NCBI RefSeq assembly: GCF_015732285.1
Contig: NZ_WIQU01000054.1
Coordinates: forward strand, 62,001-126,000
Source of the DNA: Pectinatus frisingensis
GTDB taxonomy: Bacteria > Bacillota > Negativicutes > Selenomonadales > Selenomonadaceae
DNA length: 64,000 nucleotides
Direction of reading: 5' to 3'
Part shown: one piece after another, positions 41,862 through 50,157 of the stretch
Layout of the letters: every line of letters begins with the position of its first letter
Position numbering within the stretch: the stretch's first letter is position 1
Made by a program: the position numbers and the translations under genes
The notes under the pieces: model-generated
Databases searched by the model: none
Told to the model about the DNA's origin: nothing
Seen by the model: only the letters and a program-made list of their open reading frames with translations

Positions 41862-41956
41862 AGTAAAGAACACTCCCTGTTTTTTTATAGAAATGTAGAT
41901 GTTAATATAGAACTTAAGAGTCCGATGTAATTAATAATACATATTTCATTAAGCAT

Positions 41957-41985
41957 ATTATACTACTATACTAAGATATAAACAA
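41957..41985 (-). promoter_or_regulatory. Promoter of sufCBDSU
   Basis: On the minus strand TTGTTT (41980-41985) and TATAAT (41957-41962) have a 17-base spacer. No obvious IscR-type site was recognised. Confidence 0.75.
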
Positions 41986-42036
41986 TACTTATTTTTTTCT
42001 TGCTTTTTAATGGCAGAAAATTATTATTGGGCAAAA

Positions 42037-42088
42037 ATATATGCCCATTCCCCCCTTATGAAAGTATAAGAAGAAAATGGGCATATAT
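42037..42088 (-). terminator. Terminator after the lactate/malate dehydrogenase-family gene
   Basis: ATATATGCCCATT and AATGGGCATATAT form a perfect 13-bp stem with a 26-base loop; on the minus strand a T-run follows. It isolates the dehydrogenase transcript from the suf promoter. Confidence 0.82.
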
Positions 42089-42110
42089 AAAAAATTTAAT
42101 TATTTTATGA

Positions 42111-43058
42111 TTAAATATTGGAGAGTGCGTTTCTTACACTTTCAGCTGATTCCAATAATTGATTTGTTTCTTTGGAAGAAAGCTTAACTTCGAAAGATTT
42201 TACAATACCCTCGGCACAAACCATGCGAGGTATGCTTAAGGCCACACCGCGTATACCATATTCACCTTCAAGAACAGCGGACATTGGCAGGATAGTATGT
42301 TCATCATATAAAATTGATTTTATGAATCGACAGGCAACCATGGCGATACCTGTATTAGTCCAGCCCTTTAAATTTATTATATCGTAAGCGACTTGAACAA
42401 CGGCATCTTCAATGGACTGACGATTTATTTTTTGTGAGAAATTAAAACAATCATCAAGATGCTCAAGCGGCATGCCGGCAATATTGACAGTACTCCATGC
42501 TGTGAAAGCAGAATTGCCATGTTCTCCTAATATATATCCGTGGATATTTTTCGGGTCAACATGGTAATGATCAGCTAAAATGCGGCGAAAACGGAAAGTT
42601 TCAAGCATTGTACCGGTGCCCACAATTTTTTCCCGTGGATAATCAAAATGAGTAGAAATATAATACGTTGCTACATCAAGTGGATTAGTTATTGCAATTA
42701 TCATAGCATCTTTGGTATACTTGACTATCTCGCTCATAATACTGTTCATTATCTTGGTGTTGGTCCTTGCCAATATTAGTCGATCTGGTTTTTCACCCGG
42801 CCTGATACTGGGACCGGCAGTAATAATTATTATACCGGCATCGTGGCAATCTTTATATGTACCGGTATGTACATTTATGTTCGTACTGTATATGCACGAA
42901 GTAGCATGACTGGCATCAAGAGCCTCACCCTTTGCTTTGTCGGCGTTTATGTCTATTAAGACTATTTCAGACGCCAACTGAAAATCGGTTATTTTGCCTA
43001 ATATTGCCGAACCAACATTACTGGCACCGATAATCACAATTTTACCTTTGTTTATCAT
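42111..43058 (-). CDS. L-lactate/malate dehydrogenase-family 2-hydroxyacid dehydrogenase, divergent
   Basis: 315 residues of the LDH/MDH fold: nucleotide-binding loop GASNVGSA, Asp36 for the NAD ribose, NPLDVATYY, and catalytic His180 in GEHGNSAFTAW, which is LDH-like (GEHG...W) rather than MDH-like. Odd points: the substrate-specificity position is Ile85 (Gln in LDH, Arg in MDH); the mobile loop RPGEKPDR is two residues longer than usual; and the relay Asp is Glu153 in LETFRFR. Probably reduces a 2-oxoacid, perhaps pyruvate or oxaloacetate. Single gene under a cobalamin riboswitch, GGGAGGAG before ATG. Confidence 0.85.
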   Translation of the reverse strand: MINKGKIVIIGASNVGSAILGKITDFQLASEIVLIDINADKAKGEALDASHATSCIYSTNINVHTGTYKDCHDAGIIIITAGPSIRPGEKPDRLILARTNTKIMNSIMSEIVKYTKDAMIIAITNPLDVATYYISTHFDYPREKIVGTGTMLETFRFRRILADHYHVDPKNIHGYILGEHGNSAFTAWSTVNIAGMPLEHLDDCFNFSQKINRQSIEDAVVQVAYDIINLKGWTNTGIAMVACRFIKSILYDEHTILPMSAVLEGEYGIRGVALSIPRMVCAEGIVKSFEVKLSSKETNQLLESAESVRNALSNI

Positions 43059-43114
43059 GGAAAATTCTCCTCCCTATCACTCGTAGGTTTGCCGTATGAA
43101 TAAATTTGCGGCAT

Positions 43115-43275
43115 GGTGATGTCAACAGGCAGTTCTTCTGGCTAAGCTTCATCGTTTATTGCTCCTTCTCAAGATTATTATCTCAATGGCATATTGCAAT
43201 TTACTCTGCATGACAGCTGCGGGACAGCTCCGGATTTTCACCGGATTCTCTATTAAGTCACTGACACCTGTTCCT
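43115..43275 (-). promoter_or_regulatory. Cobalamin (B12) riboswitch upstream of the dehydrogenase gene
   Basis: The minus strand reads, in order, GAACAGGTGTCAGTGAC, GAATCCGGTGAAAATCCGG, AGCTGTCCCGCAGCTGTCA (43212-43230) and, 70 nt on, TTAGCCAGAAGAACTGCCTG (43126-43145). These are the conserved blocks of the cobalamin aptamer (GGTGxxAATCC, CCCGCxxCTGT, AGCCAGxxxxCCTGC). It points at the dehydrogenase gene, whose start is about 57 nt downstream. No T-run terminator is visible between them; TGCCG/CGGCA and the ribosome-binding site region may form a translational switch. Known members repress when adenosyl- or methylcobalamin binds. Confidence 0.87.
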
Positions 43276-43290
43276 TGAATTAGTATGAGT

Positions 43291-43319
43291 ATTATATTTA
43301 TTTATGCTGCTGGACTAAA
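43291..43319 (-). promoter_or_regulatory. Candidate promoter for the cobalamin riboswitch transcript
   Basis: On the minus strand TATAAT (43291-43296) is preceded by TTTAGT (43314-43319) at 17 bases. The -35 is weak; the predicted start lies a few bases before the aptamer. Confidence 0.5.
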
Positions 43320-43477
43320 TATAATGCACTACATGCCAATATTGTGGCACATAACACGACAAATGTCAATAATGATGTAAAATTGTGAAAACAGTTAAGG
43401 CATAAAAATAAATAATAATTATTGTTGATAATGTGTTTATAGTGTTGTAATAAGTCATAAATGTAAAGATAAAACTA

Positions 43478-43505
43478 TTGACAATGATATAAAAACATTT
43501 ATGAT
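43478..43505 (+). promoter_or_regulatory. Promoter of the EcfA-type ATPase gene
   Basis: TTGACA (43478-43483), 16-base spacer, TATGAT (43500-43505). It is divergent from the riboswitch transcript; the rest of 43320-43477 shows no gene. Confidence 0.65.
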
Positions 43506-43542
43506 AGAAAGGGATATTTTAAAAGATGATTGGAAGATATAA

Positions 43543-44373
43543 ATGGGTAAAATTGAAATAAAAAATCTTACATATAAATATAGACAATTAGATAATGAGA
43601 AAAATGCCTTAGAGAATATTAATCTTACTATAAATAAGGGGGAATTCATTGCCATAGTGGGAGTAAATGGTTCAGGAAAATCTACATTGGCACGTCAGTT
43701 AAATGGACTATTGTTACCGACGGGTGGCAGCTGCATTGTTGATGGGATGGATACCAGAAATGAAGCAACTATTTGGCAGGTACGGCAAAAAGTAGGAATG
43801 GTGTTTCAAAATCCAGATAATCAGATAATTGCGGCAATTGTTGAAGATGATGTAGCTTTTGGGCCGGAAAATTTGGGAATAGTCCCGCAAGAAATAAAAA
43901 AACGTGTGGCAGAAAGTCTACGAGCGGTGGGAATGGAAAAAAAACGCAAATTCGCCCCGCATCTTTTATCGGGTGGACAAAAACAACTGATAGCAATAGC
44001 AGGAGTATTAGCGATGCGTACAGATTATCTGGTACTGGACGAGCCAACGGCAATGCTTGATCCATCGGGAAGAGAAGCTGTCTTAAAAGCGGTGCGGGAA
44101 ATTCATAAAAAGTATGGGATAACAATAATACTTATCACTCATTTCATGAATGAAGCGATAATGGCTGACCGAATAATTGTAATGCATATGGGGAAAATTG
44201 CTGTTGACGGTAGTCCCAGGCAGGTGTTTAGTGATGCTGCAAAAGTGAAAAGATTGGGACTGGAAATGCCATTGGCAGCGCAGATAGCGCATAGGCTGCG
44301 TCTAAAAGGGATGAATATAGCAAATGATATTTATAGTACAGATGAGTTGATAGAAAATTTGAAAGTTAATTAG
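43543..44373 (+). CDS. ECF-transporter energy-coupling ATPase (EcfA/CbiO type), apparently orphan
   Basis: 276 residues: Walker A GVNGSGKSTLARQLNGLLLP, Q-loop VFQNPDNQIIAAIVEDDVAFGPEN (first part quoted is typical EcfA), signature LSGGQKQLIAIAGVLAM, Walker B YLVLDEPTAMLDPSGR. The signature has QLIAI where QRVAI is common. Normally ecfA1 follows rplQ and is followed by ecfA2, ecfT, truA. Here it lies 6.8 kb after rplQ, beyond suf and the dehydrogenase, and a convergent regulator overlaps its 3' end by 8 nt. Partner subunits must be elsewhere. Confidence 0.88.
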   Translation: MGKIEIKNLTYKYRQLDNEKNALENINLTINKGEFIAIVGVNGSGKSTLARQLNGLLLPTGGSCIVDGMDTRNEATIWQVRQKVGMVFQNPDNQIIAAIVEDDVAFGPENLGIVPQEIKKRVAESLRAVGMEKKRKFAPHLLSGGQKQLIAIAGVLAMRTDYLVLDEPTAMLDPSGREAVLKAVREIHKKYGITIILITHFMNEAIMADRIIVMHMGKIAVDGSPRQVFSDAAKVKRLGLEMPLAAQIAHRLRLKGMNIANDIYSTDELIENLKVN

Positions 44374-44974
44374 GTTGATCGATAGATGCATCTGGCAACT
44401 TTAAAGATTTTAATAAAAAAGCGTTCCATATTATGGATAAGGTTTTGTCATAATCAAATTTTGGGTGGCATATTACACGCACCAGATAACCATCTAACAT
44501 ACATAAATAGGCGTGCGCTAACTCTAAAGCAGCCTCATCAATAAAAATTTTATTATTGATGCCTTGTTGGAAAATGGTAGCAATTGTTTCAGCTAATTGC
44601 TTATTGGTTTCCTGTATTGATAGCAATACATCATGTGTGCAATCAACCGGAGGAAACATCCAGACTCTCATCCAAAAATATAATTCGTTGCGATGCTGCA
44701 GGAAATAACCGCTGATAGAAAAAAAAATATGTCGCAATCTGTCATCGGGTGGGATAGCAGATGTTTTGGTAAGGTTCTTTTCCAAAAATGCTAAATAGTT
44801 GTTTTTAACTGTTTGCAGTACGGTAAGCAAAATTTCCATCTTACTGGAATAATGGGCATAAATTGATGGCTTTTTTATACCGGCTTTTTTCGCAATATCC
44901 GCTATGGTTGTGGCATCATAACCTTTTTCGGCAAATAATAGCAATGCCGCTGTACTAATATCTTGTGCTGACAT
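44366..44974 (-). CDS. TetR/AcrR-family transcriptional regulator
   Basis: 202 residues. The N-terminal helix-turn-helix ALLLFAEKGYDATTIADIAK then KAGIKKPSIYAHYSSKMEIL is typical TetR. The C-terminal ligand domain (about 60-200) is Trp/Phe-rich (YFWMRVWMFPP). Ligand unknown. It lies 52 nt downstream of a radical SAM gene on the same strand, probably one operon, with its own strong GGAGG. Confidence 0.88.
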   Translation of the reverse strand: MSAQDISTAALLLFAEKGYDATTIADIAKKAGIKKPSIYAHYSSKMEILLTVLQTVKNNYLAFLEKNLTKTSAIPPDDRLRHIFFSISGYFLQHRNELYFWMRVWMFPPVDCTHDVLLSIQETNKQLAETIATIFQQGINNKIFIDEAALELAHAYLCMLDGYLVRVICHPKFDYDKTLSIIWNAFLLKSLKLPDASIDQPN

Positions 44975-45026
44975 GTTGTCCTCCGTTTTGTATGGATATT
45001 TTTAAACAAAATTTATTGAAGTTATT

Positions 45027-46403
45027 TTATTGCTGAAGATTTTTATTGGCAGAAAAATGTTTCAGCTTTTTATAGTGACTGTGTTGTGAGACTGCCAGAT
45101 AACAATAAGCAATAATAATGCCAAATCTGCTTATTAACCATAAACCCAGGCGTCTAAGGCCGGAATTGATACCAAAAATTTTCATGATTTTAAATGATGA
45201 AGTGAAATCATAGAACTTCCGCACAGCACGGAGAAATTCTTTTTGTAATTTCCAAGCGGACATATTATGAGGTTCAAATGTAACATTCATCATGTCGAAA
45301 TAGCGCCAGTTATTTGTTATAAGACGATTTTCCTGGTCAAACTGCCGATAAACAGGAGTTCCCGGAAATGGTGTTAAAATGGCTGGTTGTAATTGATAGG
45401 CGTGGATATGACGGCAAAAATCGACACCACGGCGTATGTCACTGATATTGTCATTGTCCAGACCCAAAACTAAGCTGGCAATTAATCTGATTTTATATTT
45501 TGCTAGTTTATTAGCACATTTTTCAATATCGACAATTTTTTGTTTTTTATGTATAGAATTCAGGGATTTTTGGTTTAATGATTCAATTCCTACTAATACA
45601 CGATTTAGGTGGGCTTGCTGTAATAACTGTAAAAGCTCATCATCTTCTGCCAGATCTGTGCGGCCAAAGAAAAAAGTTTCTTTGAAAATGAGGTTTTCTT
45701 TAATCATGCGGCGTAGTAGTTCCTTAGTACGATTTTTATTGGCGGTAAAATTGTCATCTTCGAAGTTCATATATTTGAATCCTAATGACTTATAATAACG
45801 TAATTCTTCAATGACATTTTCGACACTGCGTTCACGATAAGGGTGAAACATTCGCGAAGTTGTACAGAAACTGCAGCAAAATGGACAACCACGCGTTGTT
45901 ATCACATTTGCAGCGTTGCAATGCGAACTCCGTAGTAGTGAGTAATCAGGAAAGGGAATTTTATCTAAGTCATTAATTATTGGTGCATGAATTATCTTGC
46001 TGTCAATATTTTTTTCAACGACATCTTTGATGACACTTTCTGCTTCACCGACAATGACTTGATCGGCATGCTTTATTGCTTCTTCAGGAACAGCACTGGC
46101 ATGCATTCCACCGATAATGACACGCTTACTACGTGCACGAAGTGCATCAGCTATTTGATAGGCGCGCGGTGCACAGGAAGTCATTGTGTAAATACCGATG
46201 ACATCAGCATTATTGCATTGGGAAAAATCGATATTATCATTTAGTTCTTCATATACGTCGACGCAATGGCCGGCGTTTTTTAGAATATGGCCTAATATTA
46301 ATGGACCGGTAATGATATTGGAATAACCATAAATATTGCCGCCGATTCTATAAAGTGGTGTGCGGCGTATTGAGTCAGTCGGAACGATAAAAACCACTTT
46401 CAT
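45027..46403 (-). CDS. Radical SAM protein with N-terminal B12-binding-like domain
   Basis: 458 residues. The N-terminal half (about 1-150) resembles the cobalamin-binding fold (GPLILGHILKNAGHCVDVYE; VIIGGMHASAVPEEAI), but no DxHxxG motif is seen. The radical SAM domain begins TTRGCPFCCSFCTTS, giving CxxxCxxC for the 4Fe-4S cluster, then NFEDDNFTANK and LVGIESLNQKSL. A hydrophobic segment near residues 420-440 suggests membrane association. This layout is found in BchE- and hopanoid/lipid-modifying enzymes, but the substrate here is unknown. Upstream of the TetR gene. Confidence 0.8.
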   Translation of the reverse strand: MKVVFIVPTDSIRRTPLYRIGGNIYGYSNIITGPLILGHILKNAGHCVDVYEELNDNIDFSQCNNADVIGIYTMTSCAPRAYQIADALRARSKRVIIGGMHASAVPEEAIKHADQVIVGEAESVIKDVVEKNIDSKIIHAPIINDLDKIPFPDYSLLRSSHCNAANVITTRGCPFCCSFCTTSRMFHPYRERSVENVIEELRYYKSLGFKYMNFEDDNFTANKNRTKELLRRMIKENLIFKETFFFGRTDLAEDDELLQLLQQAHLNRVLVGIESLNQKSLNSIHKKQKIVDIEKCANKLAKYKIRLIASLVLGLDNDNISDIRRGVDFCRHIHAYQLQPAILTPFPGTPVYRQFDQENRLITNNWRYFDMMNVTFEPHNMSAWKLQKEFLRAVRKFYDFTSSFKIMKIFGINSGLRRLGLWLISRFGIIIAYCYLAVSQHSHYKKLKHFSANKNLQQ

Positions 46404-46818
46404 ATTAGCCTCGCATTCCGCCGCTGTCGCTTACGGCACAAATAGTAATTAAAACAAGGTTGCGACGCGCCCTCGTTTGTTAGAATTATCTTGGTGAGAA
46501 AATATACTATAAAGCATGTGATGAGTTGAAGAATATCACTCATCTTGTTAAAATCAGTATATTAACCAGTGTTTGGCTTTGTCTGTACAAACCAATAAGT
46601 GATTCTTTGAGACTACATGCTGATCTGCAATACTTTTTTTATAGTCTCTTAAAAAAACGTACATCATTATTTCCACTGTTGAGAAATTTCAATGCCGATA
46701 TTTTATTAAAAACATTTCTTCCTACCTAACGTTAGTTCGTTAATAAGAATTTGTCAAGCTTTAGGGAAACTTTTTATGATAATTGTAGTTAGCTATTGGA
46801 TGATAAATGATTATGATG
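46404..46818. other. 415-base intergenic region with inverted repeats, no supported gene
   Basis: Next to the radical SAM start lies a GC-rich patch (46404-46490; GCCG...CGGC repeats) unlike the AT-rich surroundings. A 7-bp inverted repeat GATGAGT...ACTCATC sits at 46520-46544 near a possible leftward -10 (TATATT). Further right, TAACG-TTAGTT-CGTTA (46727-46742) precedes a rightward promoter-like TTGTCA-18-TATGAT (46751-46780) that faces the levR 3' end. The 67-codon frame here has no ribosome-binding site. Confidence 0.5.
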
Positions 46819-49470
46819 CTATTTTTTTAAAGTCGGCGGTAAAAATAATAGAAACATTTCCACTACATAGGATAGTTCAGTAACGGGGATGACTATACCA
46901 TATATTTCTTCTATAGGGGAAAAACTTTTTTGGATTGTGTCGAACAAATCATAATGGCTTTTTTTGAGAGTGCTATAATTTTTATACGGCAATGCTTCTT
47001 TACGAATGACACGTTCCAGCATGCATATTGAATGGAAAATGAATTTGACAAAGATGTTGTCAGTGATTGTTTGGTTGTAATTTGTTAATATTTCGTGCAG
47101 CGATTGGCCGAGCAGGTCAGTCGCTTTTTTTACGTCAATGAAGGTGGTTATATCTGATAGAGAGGTTATTATCTTATTAAATAGTTGGGAATCTACACCT
47201 TCTGCCCAAGAAAATGAATTGGAAATGCTGGATACCGTTTGCAGTTGTGACGTGTATATGAATTGGTTATTTAATAACCGTGCAATGTCATTCAAAGTAA
47301 TGTCGGGCATCATGCAGCGGCGGGCGGCTTCTAATAGTAATGGCGTTGATATGTTATTGATAGTTTTTATCGTTGCCGGAAATTTAGCATTTATCATATC
47401 ACCAAAATCAACTAATGAACCCATATCTACAAGCATGAGGATACCACGGGGGGTGTTGATTCTTTTGGATAGATCAATGGCAAGTGTCAGGGTAGTGTCT
47501 ATTTTTGCGTCAAGCGGCATATCTATGGCATAAATTTCAGGATTGCCCATTAGAGCTTTTACAACCTCTACCATACTGCTGGCAGTACTGCGTCCATGAC
47601 ATACAACTATTATAGGGATGAAGGAGGATTTATTTTGTTTTATGGTGTGGAAGAAAGAAGCAATGATAGCAATTTCTTCCGGAGGAATTGCCATGGCAAA
47701 TAATTTTGCGGCATCGGAACATATATTTTTGGATAATACATATTCATTAGGGTATTTGGCTGATATATCCTTAACATTAATGCCTGTGGCAGATTGGCCG
47801 TTTTCCAGACGATCTTTAAGCATTTCCAGATGCAGGGCCAGACTGTAGATCATTTTATTGTCATTGGCATCAAAATAGTCTTTTGTCTTTGACAGGTGAT
47901 TTTTTATCAGGTGAATAATATCAGTATTGACAATTTTATTTAATATTTCTTTATCAATTTTTACTTTTTTGTTATCGTTGATATTATTTTTTTGACGATG
48001 AAGCTTGGAATGAATTTTTTCTTTTATTGTCTCAATGGCAATACCATCTTTATAAAATGATTGGGCAGTTTTTAATATATCTTCATAAAAAGCAGCATTT
48101 ACGGCATAATCATCCTTTATTAATAAGTCACTTAACTGGTCATTAGTACCATCGAAAGTAATGGAGGTTATATCATTAAAATTAAAAGTTTTATATAATC
48201 CCTGGCGATGAGAGGTTGATTGAAAAAATTCATTTTTTAAATTATCGGTTAATTGAGAAAGCTTGATTGTTATACCTGGTGTATTATTGGGATTTACAGA
48301 TAGAACGTTCTCAATAAAGGCATTAGCACAAAGTACTTGTATATCGTTATGCAGCTGTCCGATATTACCGCTGCACTTATATGTAAGCAATACTTTTATA
48401 ACTTCTTTAGAGACGATTAAAGGTTTTTTTATTATCTTTGCTTCTGTTTGGAAAAAATGGTTTATAAATTTCATACGTACTTTTAGCGGTCTTTCACTGA
48501 GCATAGGCAGGGTAATTAAAATGGGAATACGGCGAAAAAAGGTTTTTAATATGGCGGATTGCGGATTTTCTGTTGTGGCGGCTAAAATTAGGATGTTGGC
48601 TTTATGAAAATTTTCACTTTCACCTAATTTACGATATTTTCCATGATCTATAAGGGAAAATAGCATTTCCTGTCCTTCAGGCGGTAGCCGATGTATTTCA
48701 TCGAGAAATAGAATTCCTCCGTCAGCCTGTCCTACGAGACCGGTAGTCTCTTTAAAGGCACCGGTAAATGCGCCTTTAGTGTGACCAAATAAATGAGATA
48801 ATAGTAATTGTGTATTTTCAGCATAATCGGAACAGTTGAAAATGATAAAAGGGGCATTTTTTTTTAAAGTTTTCATTTCTATTGCATAACGGTACATTAT
48901 GTTGGCAAAAGTGGTTTTACCACTACCGGTTGGTCCTGTTATTAATGTATGGAGTCCATTAGGAGGATATAATATGGCTGCTTTAGCCTGCTTGGATTGA
49001 GTGTAAAGATCGTCAGATATGCCGATTAGATTATCAAATACATCATGATTTTTACCAGTATGTAAGTTCTTTTCATATACAGGTGGAGCGGGAAAGTTTT
49101 GATGTCGGGTGGAAATCTTGGTGGTAAGGATGGGGAGGGGGTTATCCATTGAAGTGATTCCGGTTAAATAATTCTTAAATTCAATAAAATTACTAAAGAC
49201 ATTTTTATGCAAGTGGATATTATAAGTTTTTTCTAATAATGTCTTTTCAATATATAATACTGGTTTACCATTTATTTTCAATACACGGTCTTGTTTGAGG
49301 GCTGTATTTAATTCCATGCTGACATTATTACGTAAAATACCGGTATTATTGGCAATATATATGGTTGTACAGCCTAGTTCAGGAGAAATTTCCGGATAAG
49401 TATGCTTAATGACATTATCACCATATTCTTTAAGGACATGGAAGATTTTTTGACTGCGTGAATAATGCAT
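46819..49470 (-). CDS. levR: LevR-family sigma-54-dependent PTS-regulated activator
   Basis: 883 residues. An N-terminal DNA-binding region (about 1-80) is followed by an AAA+ sigma-54 activator domain with Walker A GPTGSGKT (179-186), the sigma-54 contact loop GAFTGA (233-238) and Walker B GGILFLDE. Then come a PRD (about 480-590), a mannose-type EIIA-like domain (IPIIVVCHGRSTASSM, about 600-720) and a C-terminal PRD (about 770-880). Activity should be set by HPr and EIIB phosphorylation. Divergent from the mannose-family PTS operon, whose sigma-54 promoter it almost surely activates. Whether it is LevR or ManR type cannot be told. Confidence 0.92.
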   Translation of the reverse strand: MHYSRSQKIFHVLKEYGDNVIKHTYPEISPELGCTTIYIANNTGILRNNVSMELNTALKQDRVLKINGKPVLYIEKTLLEKTYNIHLHKNVFSNFIEFKNYLTGITSMDNPLPILTTKISTRHQNFPAPPVYEKNLHTGKNHDVFDNLIGISDDLYTQSKQAKAAILYPPNGLHTLITGPTGSGKTTFANIMYRYAIEMKTLKKNAPFIIFNCSDYAENTQLLLSHLFGHTKGAFTGAFKETTGLVGQADGGILFLDEIHRLPPEGQEMLFSLIDHGKYRKLGESENFHKANILILAATTENPQSAILKTFFRRIPILITLPMLSERPLKVRMKFINHFFQTEAKIIKKPLIVSKEVIKVLLTYKCSGNIGQLHNDIQVLCANAFIENVLSVNPNNTPGITIKLSQLTDNLKNEFFQSTSHRQGLYKTFNFNDITSITFDGTNDQLSDLLIKDDYAVNAAFYEDILKTAQSFYKDGIAIETIKEKIHSKLHRQKNNINDNKKVKIDKEILNKIVNTDIIHLIKNHLSKTKDYFDANDNKMIYSLALHLEMLKDRLENGQSATGINVKDISAKYPNEYVLSKNICSDAAKLFAMAIPPEEIAIIASFFHTIKQNKSSFIPIIVVCHGRSTASSMVEVVKALMGNPEIYAIDMPLDAKIDTTLTLAIDLSKRINTPRGILMLVDMGSLVDFGDMINAKFPATIKTINNISTPLLLEAARRCMMPDITLNDIARLLNNQFIYTSQLQTVSSISNSFSWAEGVDSQLFNKIITSLSDITTFIDVKKATDLLGQSLHEILTNYNQTITDNIFVKFIFHSICMLERVIRKEALPYKNYSTLKKSHYDLFDTIQKSFSPIEEIYGIVIPVTELSYVVEMFLLFLPPTLKK

Positions 49471-49510
49471 GTTTAAAGTACTCCTTTATAATAATTGATA
49501 CAGATTATTG

Positions 49511-49675
49511 ATACACATAATATTAATACACATAATTTTAGCATAAAATGTGTATTAATATTAATAAATTTTTGTAGAATTGATAAAAAAAGAATATTTT
49601 TAATATACAAGTAACCCTTGTATATGTCTATAAACAGTTGATTTGAATAGATGATACACATGTAGTTATGTGTAT
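49511..49675. repeat. Five ATACACAT/ATGTGTAT elements between levR and the sigma-54 promoter
   Basis: ATACACAT occurs at 49511-49518, 49526-49533 and 49654-49661; its inverse ATGTGTAT at 49548-49555 and 49668-49675. The middle pair sits in a perfect 16-bp inverted repeat (49518-49533 and 49548-49563); the right pair is separated by GTAGTT and abuts the -24 box. They are probable LevR binding sites. The left group also overlaps the likely levR promoter. Confidence 0.72.
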
Positions 49676-49690
49676 TGGCACGGTTATTGC
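49676..49690 (+). promoter_or_regulatory. Sigma-54 (-24/-12) promoter of the mannose-family PTS operon
   Basis: TGGCACGGTTATTGC matches TGGCAC-N5-TTGC exactly, 40 nt before the EIIA start. It fits the facing sigma-54 activator. Confidence 0.9.
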
Positions 49691-49729
49691 GTTATAAAAC
49701 TATAAGCTGGTAAGACAAGGAGGAATTAT

Positions 49730-50143
49730 ATGATTGCAGTTTTGCTCTTAACACATGAAGATTTTGGCAAAGCAATGCTGAAAAGTGCCGAGCTGGTGCT
49801 GGGGACGGTTGAAAAGGCTAAAACGATGGGGCTGCATCGCGGAGATGATATTGGAGGCTTTTGCAGCGATGTTGGGGCAGCAATAAATGAATTGAACCAA
49901 GGGGAAGGTGTTTTGGTTTTTGCTGATTTATTCGGAGCAAGTCCTTATAATGCGGCTGCTATAGCGAGTTCTAAGATTAGCGTTCCTTATAAATGCATAA
50001 CAGGGCTGAGCTTTCCAATGCTGTTGGAAGCATTGACAATGCGCAGCAGCTGTAACCTGGCTGAATTGACTAAGCATTGTATGGAAGCCGGGAAAAACGG
50101 AATAAAGGAATTATTTGAAGAGTTGTCATCAACAAAAGCATAA
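49730..50143 (+). CDS. PTS EIIA component, mannose family
   Basis: 137 residues: AVLLLTHEDFGKAML includes phosphorylatable His9, and VLVFADLFGASPYNAAA is the family strand-turn motif. It takes phosphate from HPr and hands it to EIIB. ATG after AGGAGG, first gene after the sigma-54 promoter. Confidence 0.92.
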   Translation: MIAVLLLTHEDFGKAMLKSAELVLGTVEKAKTMGLHRGDDIGGFCSDVGAAINELNQGEGVLVFADLFGASPYNAAAIASSKISVPYKCITGLSFPMLLEALTMRSSCNLAELTKHCMEAGKNGIKELFEELSSTKA

Positions 50144-50157
50144 AGGAGAGAAAAGTT

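Noticed and set aside
46526-46729. 67-codon rightward frame in the radical SAM-levR gap
   Set aside because: TTG start without a ribosome-binding site, odd composition, no recognisable family.
49511-49563. Inverted repeats considered as an intrinsic terminator
   Set aside because: AT-only stem with no T-run after it and placed between divergent genes; fits regulator sites better.
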